Below, in pieces: positions 1-7,715 of a DNA stretch of 64,000 bases. The translations under genes were made by a program, and so were the position numbers. The stretch covers positions 1 to 64,000 of the forward strand of contig JAAFJE010000010.1 of assembly GCA_013298025.1 (NCBI GenBank), written 5' to 3'. The stretch comes from Cytophagales bacterium. Lineage in GTDB: Bacteria; Bacteroidota; Bacteroidia; Cytophagales; Spirosomataceae. How positions within the stretch are numbered: the first letter of the stretch is position 1; each line of letters begins with the position of its first letter. The notes below the pieces were generated by a model that worked only from the letters and a program-made list of their open reading frames with translations, did no database searches and was not told the DNA's origin.

Positions 1-84
1 TCGTTTGAACGACTCACTGAAAATACGACTTTGACGAATCTCGTATTTTGTACTTTTTCCAGTTTTTGATTTTGAATTTGCCAT
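1..84 (-). CDS. IS3-type transposase OrfA, N-terminal fragment (runs off the window)
   Basis: Reading leftwards from an ATG at 84, all 28 codons to the window edge are open. They give a basic N-terminus (MANSKSKTGKSTKYEIRQ) followed by RIFSESFKR. The F-S-E-S-F-K-R segment is the usual start of the helix-turn-helix region of IS3-family OrfA proteins in Bacteroidota, which normally continue with a K-x-V-x-E-I-E stretch. The family call is from memory of that motif and only 28 residues are visible, so it is tentative. If right, an insertion sequence lies just upstream of the rhamnose operon and its left part is outside the window. Confidence 0.55.
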   Translation of the reverse strand, partial: MANSKSKTGKSTKYEIRQSRIFSESFKR

Positions 85-89
85 TATTT

Positions 90-108
90 GTTGCCTTTTG
101 AAGGCAAC
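90..108. repeat. short hairpin between transposase start and rhaM
   Basis: An 8-bp perfect inverted repeat (GTTGCCTT / AAGGCAAC) with a 3-nt loop. It may be the subterminal end of the insertion sequence or a small terminator. The sequence alone does not decide. Confidence 0.4.
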
Positions 109-129
109 CTATTTTAGGCAAGGACAGTT

Positions 130-160
130 ACTCATTCACCATTCGCAACTCACAATTCAA
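130..160. repeat. half copy of the dispersed CACAATT/CACT-word intergenic element
   Basis: The words ACTCATTCACCATTC and AACTCACAATTC are the right-arm words seen in the elements at 1841, 6340, 14432, 33712 and 58106. No left arm is present here. The putative insertion sequence begins where it would be expected, so the element may have been cut by the insertion (inference). Confidence 0.5.
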
Positions 161-167
161 AACTGTT

Positions 168-482
168 ATGAAACGAGTTGCTTTTAAAATGCAATTGCAT
201 CAAGGACAGGTGGAAGAATACAAACGCCGTCATGATGAAATTTGGGAAGAATTGGTGGCTTTGCTCAAAAGCATTGGCGTACAAGACTATTCTATTTTCT
301 TAGACCCTGAAACATACGCCCTTTTCGGGGTGCTGAACATCGAAAATCCAGCACGCCTCGACGAACTACCACAGCACCCAGTGATGCAAAAATGGTGGAA
401 ATATATGGGCGATATTATGGATGCCAACCCCGACAATTCGCCTGTGAGCAAGCCTTTGCAAGAAGTCTTTTATCTTGCCTAA
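168..482 (+). CDS. rhaM: L-rhamnose mutarotase
   Basis: A 104-residue protein of the RhaM/YiiL family, which interconverts alpha- and beta-L-rhamnose so that the isomerase is supplied with its preferred anomer. The family signature is complete: His22 in the H-D-E-I-W segment (the general acid in the E. coli enzyme), Tyr41, the tandem Trp76-Trp77, and a C-terminal L-x-E-V-F-Y-L strand. The length equals that of characterised members. It is the first gene of a rha-lut run; the next gene starts 55 bases after its stop. The ATG start leaves a full-length N-terminus (MKRVAFKMQL), so no other start is needed. Confidence 0.93.
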   Translation: MKRVAFKMQLHQGQVEEYKRRHDEIWEELVALLKSIGVQDYSIFLDPETYALFGVLNIENPARLDELPQHPVMQKWWKYMGDIMDANPDNSPVSKPLQEVFYLA

Positions 483-537
483 CTTCAGCCAACATTACGA
501 TAACCCCAAGCATACATTATTTAATCAAAAACATCTC

Positions 538-1812
538 ATGGTAATCGAGTCGTATAAAATTGCTTCTCATAATGATGCCTTATTGAAGGCTCACGAAAAT
601 AAATTGGCTTATACTACTTCCGAAGTAGCTGCCGCCGAAAGTATCATCCAAAAGCTGGTTGATTTCCAAATTGCTATTCCATCTTGGGCTTTAGGCACTG
701 GTGGTACACGCTTTGGGCGTTTTGCTGGCGGAGGAGAGCCTCGTTCGCTCGAAGAAAAAATCGAAGACGTAGGCTTATTGCACGCCCTAAACAAAGCTTC
801 TGGAGCAATTTCTTTGCATATTCCTTGGGACATCCCAAGCGATGCCAAGGCTATCCGTGCTTTAGCAGCTCAGTTTGGTTTGAAATTTGATGCTGTAAAC
901 TCGAATACTTTCCAAGACCAACCTAACCAAGCCTATACTTACAAATTTGGCTCGCTCCAAAACGTAAACAAAGCCATCCGCCAACAAGCCATCGACCATA
1001 ATATTGAGGTTATCAAACATGGTATCGAATTAGGCTCTGACTCGCTAACTGTTTGGTTGTCGGATGGTTCTTGTTTTCCTGGACAATTAAATTTCAGAAA
1101 AGCTTACCAAAATACCTTGGAAAGTTTGCACGAAATTTATGCTGCCTTGCCAGAAGACTGGAAAATTTTTGTTGAATACAAAGCTTTTGAACCAAACTTC
1201 TACTCCATGACCGTAGGCGATTGGGGACAATCGTTGTCGTATGCTCGCAAATTGGGCGATAAAGCTTATACTTTAGTTGACTTAGGACACCATTTGCCAA
1301 ACGCCAACATCGAGCAAATCGTTTCGTTGTTGTTGATGGAAGAAAAATTGGGTGGTTTCCACTTCAACGATTCAAAATATGGCGACGACGACTTGACGGC
1401 TGGTTCTGTAAAACCATATCAATTATTCTTGATTTTCAACGAGTTAGTCGAAGGAATGGATGCCAGAGGCATGAACCATGCCAAAGATTTGGGCTGGATG
1501 ATAGATGCTTCGCACAACGTGAAAGACCCGTTAGAAGACTTGTTGCAATCGGTAGAAGCCATCATGTTGGCTTATGCACAAGCACTTTCTGTTGATAGAA
1601 AAGCCTTGGAAGAGGCACAAGACAACAACGATGTAGTGAAAGCACAAGAAATCTTACAAAATGCTTTCCGTACCGATGTAAGAGCCTTGGTTGCCGAAGC
1701 TCGTCTGCGTGCTGGTGCAGCGTTGAATCCACTAACGTTATACCGTGAATTGAAAGTAAGAGAAAACCTCATTGCTGAAAGAGGTCTTAAAACGGTATCT
1801 ACTGGATTATAG
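538..1812 (+). CDS. rhaI: L-rhamnose isomerase, RhaI type
   Basis: A 424-residue xylose-isomerase-like TIM-barrel enzyme that converts L-rhamnose to L-rhamnulose. It belongs to the Pseudomonas/Rhizobium RhaI class rather than the E. coli RhaA class. Visible signatures are G-G-T-R-F-G-R-F near the N-terminus, E-Y-K-A-F-E-P and D-L-G-H-H in mid-barrel, and H-F-N-D-S-K-Y-G-D-D-D, which together supply the Glu/Asp/His ligands of the divalent metal site. The frame is open from 475, overlapping rhaM, but the ATG at 538 gives the natural N-terminus (MVIESYKIASHND); the extra upstream residues are not family-like. It sits between rhaM and rhaB in the same orientation. Confidence 0.92.
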   Translation: MVIESYKIASHNDALLKAHENKLAYTTSEVAAAESIIQKLVDFQIAIPSWALGTGGTRFGRFAGGGEPRSLEEKIEDVGLLHALNKASGAISLHIPWDIPSDAKAIRALAAQFGLKFDAVNSNTFQDQPNQAYTYKFGSLQNVNKAIRQQAIDHNIEVIKHGIELGSDSLTVWLSDGSCFPGQLNFRKAYQNTLESLHEIYAALPEDWKIFVEYKAFEPNFYSMTVGDWGQSLSYARKLGDKAYTLVDLGHHLPNANIEQIVSLLLMEEKLGGFHFNDSKYGDDDLTAGSVKPYQLFLIFNELVEGMDARGMNHAKDLGWMIDASHNVKDPLEDLLQSVEAIMLAYAQALSVDRKALEEAQDNNDVVKAQEILQNAFRTDVRALVAEARLRAGAALNPLTLYRELKVRENLIAERGLKTVSTGL

Positions 1813-1840
1813 TTGTTGCTTCAAAGGAATAATGTAAAAT

Positions 1841-1960
1841 GGTGAATTAGTGAATGGTGAATTTTCTTTTCGTTTCCAAAAACTTATGATTTAATCAATC
1901 AAAATGTAAGTACCTAAAAATGAATAAATTAACCCACAATTCACCCATTTACAACTCAGC
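1841..1960. repeat. dispersed intergenic element with inverted 7-8-nt-word arms (copy 2)
   Basis: The left arm (1841-1865) carries GTGAATTAGTGAATGGTGAAT. The right arm (1929-1960) carries its complement-type words (CACAATTCACCC, ACAACTCA). An AT-rich core of about 60 bases lies between and contains ATCAATCAAAATGTAAGTACC. The element fills the gap between rhaI and rhaB, so if transcribed it would fold into a long imperfect hairpin inside the operon. Confidence 0.6.
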
Positions 1961-2067
1961 ATTAAAGCTTATCTAAATGAATGGGGCTAACATTTTGTAG
2001 CCCATTCATTTACTTCTCCGTAATAAATCCAAACTATCCAACTTTAGAAAATCTTCATTACCGAAAC

Positions 2068-3468
2068 ATGAGCGTGCTACCTGTTTGTGCCATTTTTGAT
2101 ATTGGTAAAACCAATAAAAAACTTTTTCTTTTCAACGAACAATACCAAATTGTCTGGGAAAAAAGTACCCAATTACCCGAGACAACCGACGAAGACGGCG
2201 ACAACTGTGAAGACTTGTCGTTGCTTACGGCTTGGATAATAGAAAGTTGGGAGGAAGTCAAAACTTTGGCACAATTTGAGGTAAAAGCCCTTAATTTTTC
2301 GACCTACGGGGCGAGTTTTGTGTATGTTGACGAGGCAGGTCATACCCTTACGCCTTTGTACAATTATCTCAAACCTTACGACCCAGCTTTACAAAAGCAA
2401 TTTTATGATACCTACGGAGGCGAAGAAACCGTAGCCGTCAGAACAGCATCGCCAGTATTGGGCAACCTCAATTCGGGAATGCAGATTTACCGACTTAAAT
2501 ACGAAAAGCCACAACTTTTTGAAAAAATCAAGTATTGCCTTCATTTACCGCAATATTTACATAGCCTTTTTACAGGACAATATTTTTCAGACATTACCAG
2601 CATTGGCTGTCATACTAATTTATGGGATTTTAGAACGCAAAAATACCATGAATGGACATCTCGTGAAAAAATAGAAACCACCCTTCCAACCATTTTTTAT
2701 TCAGATGAAGTAATCAGAATACCACAAGCAAACGAGGTATTGGCGGTTGGTGTGGGCTTGCACGATAGTTCTTCGGCACTCATTCCTTATTTAATCAATT
2801 TCCAAGAACCATTCATTTTGTTATCGACGGGTACGTGGAGCATTACGCTCAATCCGTTCAACGACACGCCCCTCACATTTGAAGAATTGCAATACGATTG
2901 TTTGTGCTATATGCACTTCCAAGGCAAGCCCGTCAAAGCCTCTCGTTTGTTTTCGGGCTATGAACACGAAATACAAACCAAGCGTTTGGCCGAACATTTT
3001 GGTACAACAAACGATTATTACAAGCAGGTCGCTTATAACGCCACAACCATCGAAAAGCTCAAAAATGAGCAAAATGTAAAAGTTTCTGAGTTAAACGATA
3101 AGTATTATTTACTCAAAAACTCCTTATTTGAGCATAGAGATTTGTCATTGTATAGCAATTACGAGGAAGCCTATCATCAATTGATACTCGATATTATGAC
3201 CCAGCAACTCGTTTCGACCGAGTTGGTTTTGCATAATTATCCTGTAAAAAGAGTATTTGTGGATGGCGGTTTTAGTAAAAATCCTATTTTTATGAATCTA
3301 CTGGCGGCAGCTTTCCCCGAAATGGAAGTATTTGCGGCATCCATGGCACAAGCCAGTTCGCTGGGAGCAGCCCTAGCCATTCATAAACATTGGAATACTA
3401 AAGCATTACCTGCCGATTTGATAGACCTAAAATTCTATGCTAGTCAACCTGTGATTTTTCAGAAATAA
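2068..3468 (+). CDS. rhaB: rhamnulokinase-like FGGY carbohydrate kinase
   Basis: A 466-residue kinase of the FGGY family, placed to phosphorylate L-rhamnulose. The N-terminal phosphate loop F-D-I-G-K-T-N-K-K, the G-T-W motif of the ATPase core (LLSTGTWSITL) and the adenosine-loop motif V-D-G-G-F-S-K-N-P are all present. An upstream extension from 1981 is open, but the ATG at 2068 (MSVLPVCAIFDIGK) puts the first strand at the usual distance. The sugar specificity is inferred from the position after rhaM and rhaI, because FGGY specificity cannot be read from motifs. No rhamnulose-1-phosphate aldolase is present in the visible part of the operon. Confidence 0.82.
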   Translation: MSVLPVCAIFDIGKTNKKLFLFNEQYQIVWEKSTQLPETTDEDGDNCEDLSLLTAWIIESWEEVKTLAQFEVKALNFSTYGASFVYVDEAGHTLTPLYNYLKPYDPALQKQFYDTYGGEETVAVRTASPVLGNLNSGMQIYRLKYEKPQLFEKIKYCLHLPQYLHSLFTGQYFSDITSIGCHTNLWDFRTQKYHEWTSREKIETTLPTIFYSDEVIRIPQANEVLAVGVGLHDSSSALIPYLINFQEPFILLSTGTWSITLNPFNDTPLTFEELQYDCLCYMHFQGKPVKASRLFSGYEHEIQTKRLAEHFGTTNDYYKQVAYNATTIEKLKNEQNVKVSELNDKYYLLKNSLFEHRDLSLYSNYEEAYHQLILDIMTQQLVSTELVLHNYPVKRVFVDGGFSKNPIFMNLLAAAFPEMEVFAASMAQASSLGAALAIHKHWNTKALPADLIDLKFYASQPVIFQK

Positions 3469-3551
3469 ATTAGTAGTTAATCATATAGAGCGATGAATTG
3501 CGGGTACAATTACTACGACAATTCAATACATTAGGTAAAAGAATATATACT

Positions 3552-4292
3552 ATGCGTGTTGGTTTATTTATCCCCTGTTATGTAGATCAATTCTATCCAC
3601 AGGTTGGCATTGCAACGCTTGAGTTATTAGAAAAATATGGTTGTGAGGTGCATTTTCCACTCAACCAAACTTGCTGTGGGCAACCCATGGCAAACTCAGG
3701 TTTTGAACACCTGACGGGTTCGTGCAATTCGCTTTTCATCGACAATTTCGATGGCTTCGATTACATCGTTTGTCCTTCGGGTAGTTGTACTTTGCACATC
3801 AAAGACCACCTGCATGCCGAAAATCATCAGGATGAACCCAAAGCCCAGCATATTCGTAAAAGAGTATATGAATTGGTCGAATTTTTAACGGATATTTTAC
3901 AAGTAAAAGACCTTAAAGCTGCGTTCCCTCATAAAGTAGGCTTGCACCAGAGTTGCCACGGACAAAGAGGCTTGCAACTCTCGCAAATGAGCGAACTCAA
4001 TGCACCACATTTCTCGAAACCAGAAGAGTTACTGTCACAAGTTTCTGGCTTAGAATTGGTTGCACTTTCAAGAAAAGACGAATGTTGTGGCTTTGGCGGT
4101 ACGTTCTGTGTTACGGAAGAAGCCATTTCGGTACGTATGGGACAAGACCGTGTAAAAGACCATCAGCAACAAGGCGTTGAGTACATCACCGGCGGCGATA
4201 TGTCGTGCTTGATGCACTTGGAAGGTATTTTGAAAAGACAAAAAAGTTCGATTAAAGTTGTTCACATTGCCGAAATCCTCAACAGCAAATAA
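3552..4292 (+). CDS. lutA: lactate utilisation protein A (CCG-domain Fe-S protein)
   Basis: A 246-residue protein with two cysteine-rich CCG domains (T-C-C-G-Q-P near residue 40 and D-E-C-C-G-F-G-G near residue 180), the signature of LutA/YkgE subunits of the L-lactate oxidising complex. The complex also contains LutB and LutC and passes electrons from L-lactate to the chain. The frame begins with a TTG at 3498, but the ATG at 3552 (MRVGLFIPCYVDQF) is the family start. It follows rhaB by 83 bases and precedes lutB by 2 bases, so it is operonic. In rhamnose operons this links L-lactaldehyde-derived lactate to pyruvate. Confidence 0.9.
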   Translation: MRVGLFIPCYVDQFYPQVGIATLELLEKYGCEVHFPLNQTCCGQPMANSGFEHLTGSCNSLFIDNFDGFDYIVCPSGSCTLHIKDHLHAENHQDEPKAQHIRKRVYELVEFLTDILQVKDLKAAFPHKVGLHQSCHGQRGLQLSQMSELNAPHFSKPEELLSQVSGLELVALSRKDECCGFGGTFCVTEEAISVRMGQDRVKDHQQQGVEYITGGDMSCLMHLEGILKRQKSSIKVVHIAEILNSK

Positions 4293-4294
4293 TT

Positions 4295-5668
4295 ATGGGA
4301 AATAACGTGCTAGAACATAGTGCCGCTTCGGAAATCTTTAATAAGGATACCGAACGTGTAGGGTGGCATGACGAAACCCTTTGGTTTGTGCGTAGCAAGC
4401 GTGACAAAGCGGCTCATCAAATCCAAGACTGGGAATTACTGCGAGAAACGGCCTCTGCCATCAAAAATCATGGACTTTCCAACTTACATGATTATTTAAT
4501 ACAGTTTGAACAAAATGCCCTCAACAACGGCGTACAAGTGCATTGGGCAGCCGATGCAGCCGAACATAATGCCATCGTTCACAGCATTTTGAGCAAGCAT
4601 GGCGTAAAACAAATGGTTAAAAGTAAGTCGATGCTTACCGAAGAATGCCATTTAAACGAGCATTTATCGCAACATGGCATCGAAGTAATTGATACCGACC
4701 TCGGCGAACGCATTGTACAATTGCGTAACGAACCGCCAAGCCATATTGTATTGCCTGCGATTCACCTTAAAAAAGAAGATGTAGGCGAAACTTTTCACCA
4801 ACATTTAGGTACAGAAAAAGGCAACAAAGACCCGCAATACCTTACAGAAGCTGCACGCCAACATTTACGTGAAAAATTCTTGACCCGTAAAGTGGCACTC
4901 ACAGGCGTAAACTTTGCCGTGGCAGAAACAGGCGAATTTGTGGTGTGTACCAACGAAGGCAACGCCGACATGGGAGCACATTTGGCCGATGTACATATTG
5001 CGTGTATGGGTTTTGAAAAACTCATTCCTAAAAGAGAACATTTGGGCGTATTTCTTCGCTTGCTGGCCCGCAGTGCTACAGGGCAACCCATTACGACTTA
5101 TTCGAGTCATTTCAAAAAGCCTCGTCCGGGCCAAGAAATGCACATCGTCATTGTTGACAACGGCCGCTCGAACCAACTCGGCAGAGCCGATTTCAGAAAC
5201 TCGCTGAAATGTATTCGTTGTGGGGCTTGTATGAATACCTGTCCTGTGTATCGTCGCAGTGGTGGCCACAGTTACCACAATGCCGTGGCTGGGCCCATTG
5301 GTTCTATTTTAGCACCCAACCTCGACATGAAGCAAAATGCCGATTTGCCCTTTGCTTCTACGCTTTGCGGTTCTTGCTCGAATGTGTGTCCGGTTAAAAT
5401 CGACATTCACGACCAATTGTATAAATGGCGACAAGTATTGGTGAAAGAAGGCCATGCCACCATTGCTAAAAAACTGAGTATGAGCGCTATGACTTTTACT
5501 TTGTCGAATCCAAAAGTGTATCAATTAGGCGGAAAAATAGGACGTTTTATGATGCAACTAGCCCCATTTGCCGTCAACAATCCGCTCAATCCTTGGTACA
5601 AACAAAGAGATATGCCCACCCCTCCAAAGGAATCATTCAGAGAATGGTATCTTAAAAATAAGGGATAA
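4295..5668 (+). CDS. lutB: lactate utilisation protein B (LUD plus 2x[4Fe-4S])
   Basis: A 457-residue LutB/YkgF-type protein. The first 300 residues form a LUD domain. Near residue 310 comes the first ferredoxin motif C-I-R-C-G-A-C-M-N-T-C-P, and near residue 360 the second, C-G-S-C-S-N-V-C-P-V-K-I. The C-terminal helical domain (near WYKQRDMPTPPKESFREWY) is also family-typical. It starts 2 bases after the lutA stop, so translation is probably coupled. It acts in the cytoplasm as part of the LutABC L-lactate dehydrogenase complex. Confidence 0.92.
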   Translation: MGNNVLEHSAASEIFNKDTERVGWHDETLWFVRSKRDKAAHQIQDWELLRETASAIKNHGLSNLHDYLIQFEQNALNNGVQVHWAADAAEHNAIVHSILSKHGVKQMVKSKSMLTEECHLNEHLSQHGIEVIDTDLGERIVQLRNEPPSHIVLPAIHLKKEDVGETFHQHLGTEKGNKDPQYLTEAARQHLREKFLTRKVALTGVNFAVAETGEFVVCTNEGNADMGAHLADVHIACMGFEKLIPKREHLGVFLRLLARSATGQPITTYSSHFKKPRPGQEMHIVIVDNGRSNQLGRADFRNSLKCIRCGACMNTCPVYRRSGGHSYHNAVAGPIGSILAPNLDMKQNADLPFASTLCGSCSNVCPVKIDIHDQLYKWRQVLVKEGHATIAKKLSMSAMTFTLSNPKVYQLGGKIGRFMMQLAPFAVNNPLNPWYKQRDMPTPPKESFREWYLKNKG

Positions 5669-5751
5669 AAATACATAGTGAAGTGTAAAAGATGGTTAGG
5701 ATGCGATTGTTAGGGAGTCCATCCTCCATTCTTTTCTCAAAAAATTCAATC

Positions 5752-6339
5752 ATGAGTAGCAGAGATAAAATATTAAAAGCCATTGCCAAAAATCAACCTT
5801 CCTTGGTGGCATTGCCCTCGCTCAATGGCTTGGGGAATCCTACCGAAGATATTGTTACGCAATTCAAAACAATTTTGTCGGGCATTGGCGGACAAGTCAT
5901 TGAAATTGAGCAAATCACAGACATTGCGGCGTTTGTTCAAAAACACTTCGCTCCTAACGCTCGTATCATTTCTACTTTGCCCGAACTTTCGGCTATTGCT
6001 GAAACAAATTGGCAAAATGAAGACCCACATACACTCGAAAACGTTGATTTTGCCGTGATAAAAGGGCATTTTGGCGTAGCCGAAAACAGTGCGATTTGGC
6101 TTACAGAGGAATTGTTAGGACAACGAGTATCGCCTTTTATTGCACAATATTTAGGCATTGTTATCAACAAAAACGATATTTTACCCTCTATGCAAGAAGC
6201 TTACCAACGCATCGGACAAGCCGAGTATGGCTTTGGTACGTTTTTGGCTGGGCCATCGAAAACCGCCGACATTGAGCAATCGCTCGTGCTGGGTGCGCAT
6301 GGAGCGAGAGGGCTAACGGTGTTTTTAGTGGCGAGTTAG
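5752..6339 (+). CDS. lutC: lactate utilisation protein C (LUD domain)
   Basis: A 195-residue LUD-domain protein of the LutC/YkgG family, third subunit of the L-lactate oxidation complex. Family features are the N-terminal SRDKILKAI helix, the D-F-A-V-I-K-G-H-F-G-V-A-E-N-S-A-I-W core and the terminal G-A-H-G-A-R-G-L-T-V-F-L. The frame is open from 5692, but the ATG at 5752 (MSSRDKILKAI) is the family start. It closes the rhaM-rhaI-rhaB-lutABC run, and an intergenic repeat element follows directly. Confidence 0.9.
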   Translation: MSSRDKILKAIAKNQPSLVALPSLNGLGNPTEDIVTQFKTILSGIGGQVIEIEQITDIAAFVQKHFAPNARIISTLPELSAIAETNWQNEDPHTLENVDFAVIKGHFGVAENSAIWLTEELLGQRVSPFIAQYLGIVINKNDILPSMQEAYQRIGQAEYGFGTFLAGPSKTADIEQSLVLGAHGARGLTVFLVAS

Positions 6340-6546
6340 TGAATTGTGATTGAGTGATTGAGCGATTGAGTGATTGAGTTAGCTAGTAAATTGTTGGTTG
6401 AGCCATTTAGAATCAATCACTGAAAAATTCAGAATTTAGAGAAAATCGTAAAGGTTTGTTTAAACTCAGCATTCACTAACTCACTCAATCACTAACTCAC
6501 TCAATCACTCAATCACTAACTCACCATTCACTAACTCACTAAATTT
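6340..6546. repeat. dispersed intergenic element with inverted octamer arms (copy 3)
   Basis: The left arm (about 6340-6380) is a run of the 8-mer TGATTGAG (four near-perfect units). The right arm (about 6466-6546) is built from complementary words (CACTCAAT, CACTAACT) in about nine units. The core includes AATCAATCACTGAAAAATTCAG. It takes up most of the gap between lutC and the convergent gene ending at 6693. I see no gene in this gap. The arms would pair into a long hairpin and could act as a bidirectional terminator. Confidence 0.65.
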
Positions 6547-6692
6547 ACAATTTTTTAAACCAAATGTTATTGGTGTTAACCACATATATGCCGACTTGAT
6601 AAGTTGGCATATTTTATATTCTGCGATGAAGTAAAACCTGATGCCATCTTTCAGAAATATGATTTTTCTTATATCAGCAAAATAAGCGTACA

Positions 6693-7016
6693 TTACTGAG
6701 GCATCAACAAACTACGGGCCTGTAAAACCAATTGCGCTTCGTTGAGCATATCACATAATTCTTCTAACTCTTGGTGCGTAAAGACCAAGAAAAAATTGGG
6801 CATAGGCGTGCGTAAAAACAACTCTTTGCCATGCGTTGTATAAAAATCTTGCATCCCTATACGGTCGTGAAGCATGGTAGAAAAGGCTTCTAGCTCATGT
6901 ACTCCTAACAAAAATAAGGCATTTTTATACGCTACATTAAAGGACTGACAACCTTTACAAAAACCGATATAGCCTATTTCTTTCTCAATGATGGTTTCTA
7001 ATGAATGTGTGTGCAT
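6693..7016 (-). CDS. conserved Bacteroidota small protein (DUF6686-like)
   Basis: A 107-residue cytoplasmic protein without a signal peptide. It has an F-C-K-G-C-Q-S-F-N-V-A-Y-K-N segment near residue 20, with a C-x-x-C pair, followed by an alternating helix/strand body rich in Leu and Phe. I associate this pattern with the uncharacterised Bacteroidota family DUF6686, from memory and with moderate confidence. The frame is open from a TTG at 7043, but the ATG at 7016 (MHTHSLETII) is the better start. It lies 52 bases downstream of the HMA-fold gene on the same strand, so the two probably form an operon behind the operator-like repeat at 7367-7420. Confidence 0.6.
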   Translation of the reverse strand: MHTHSLETIIEKEIGYIGFCKGCQSFNVAYKNALFLLGVHELEAFSTMLHDRIGMQDFYTTHGKELFLRTPMPNFFLVFTHQELEELCDMLNEAQLVLQARSLLMPQ

Positions 7017-7068
7017 CGTAACTATAGAGTTGGTGTCGGGCAAGTTGCCCCACCCGACACAGTGGCGA

Positions 7069-7284
7069 TTATTCGTTTAAATACTCACAGGTATAACCCA
7101 ATTGCTTGAGTACCGTAATGATATGCTGAGGACTGATGAGATGCTCGGAGGCAATCTTCATGGCATGATTCAAATCAATAAAATCTATATTGAAATGCGT
7201 CACACCTATTTCTTTCAAGGCATCCCAAATCGCCTGAATCCCTATCGGCGAATGAATATTGGTTTTAAATGTCAACTGTTTCAT
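7069..7284 (-). CDS. HMA-fold (copper-chaperone-like) small protein lacking CxxC
   Basis: A 71-residue protein whose pattern (a strand L-T-F-K-T-N, helix I-Q-A-I-W-D-A-L-K-E-I, strand F-N-I-D-F-I-D, helix I-I-T-V-L-K-Q-L-G-Y, strand C-E-Y-L) is the beta-alpha-beta-beta-alpha-beta order of heavy-metal-associated domains. The M/L-x-C-x-x-C metal loop is replaced by N-I-H-S-P, so ordinary Cu(I) or Zn binding through paired Cys is not possible. The frame is open from 7356, but the ATG at 7284 (MKQLTFKTN) starts on the first strand. It is co-directional with the gene at 6693-7016. Confidence 0.6.
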   Translation of the reverse strand: MKQLTFKTNIHSPIGIQAIWDALKEIGVTHFNIDFIDLNHAMKIASEHLISPQHIITVLKQLGYTCEYLNE

Positions 7285-7366
7285 GAGGTACTTGTCTGAA
7301 TGATTGAAACGAAAACAAGGCATCGCTGCCATTTTGCCAGTGATTTGACAAGACAAAAGAATACAC

Positions 7367-7420
7367 TATTTAGATTAATTCCAAATAATATCTTGTTTTT
7401 ATTTGTAATTAGTCTAAATA
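7367..7420. promoter_or_regulatory. paired inverted operator-like repeat (TATTTAGAYTAATT)
   Basis: The 14-mer TATTTAGATTAATT (7367-7380) is matched in inverted orientation at 7407-7420 with one mismatch. The similarity continues inward for about ten more bases (CCAAATAATA against ACAAATAAAA). It lies 83 bases upstream of the HMA-fold gene start. Similar TTTAGAYTAATT sequences precede iron- and siderophore-linked genes in Bacteroidota as I recall, so a metal-responsive regulator is a reasonable guess but not shown here. Confidence 0.5.
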
Positions 7421-7518
7421 AATTATAGTTAATTACTAAAACTAAACAGGTATGCTATTCACGTCGGAGCGATGGGAGATTTGATAGGGGAAGGAAGAAA
7501 AGGCAAGTCAAAAGACAG

Positions 7519-7635
7519 TTACTTAGATTTGAGGTATCGTTTTTCTATACATTTAGTACAAAAATAAATTTGCTGATTGCGGAATGGTCGAACAAAAACG
7601 CTTGCTTTACAGGCTTTTTGACTGCACTTTGACAC
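7519..7635 (-). CDS. possible 38-residue four-cysteine mini-protein
   Basis: A short reading frame opens with GTG at 7635 and stops at 7519. The product begins V(M)SKCSQKACKASVF, then runs through RPFRNQQIYFCTKC and ends in a basic tail. Two Cys pairs (C-x4-C and C-x2-C) separated by about 16 residues and a Y-F-C-T-K-C strand look like a small zinc ribbon. Against it are the short length and a GTG start without visible ribosome site. It is on the same strand as the HMA-fold gene and upstream of the paired repeat. The rest of 7285-7715 holds no other gene that I can see. Confidence 0.35.
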   Translation of the reverse strand: MSKCSQKACKASVFVRPFRNQQIYFCTKCIEKRYLKSK

Positions 7636-7715
7636 TATAAAAATGCAAAAAAATTGATATTTTACCCGAATTTAGACTTTCTTTGTACCTTACAAAATAA
7701 AACTTAAATTTATTC

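Noticed and set aside
4795-5278. Two long minus-strand frames of 98 and 137 codons inside lutB
   Set aside because: Both are antisense to the conserved Fe-S coding region; the products are low-complexity shadows.
6340-6546. A CRISPR array (regularly repeated octamers)
   Set aside because: The repeats are 7-8 nt words without unique spacers, arranged as two inverted arms, and no cas gene is near.
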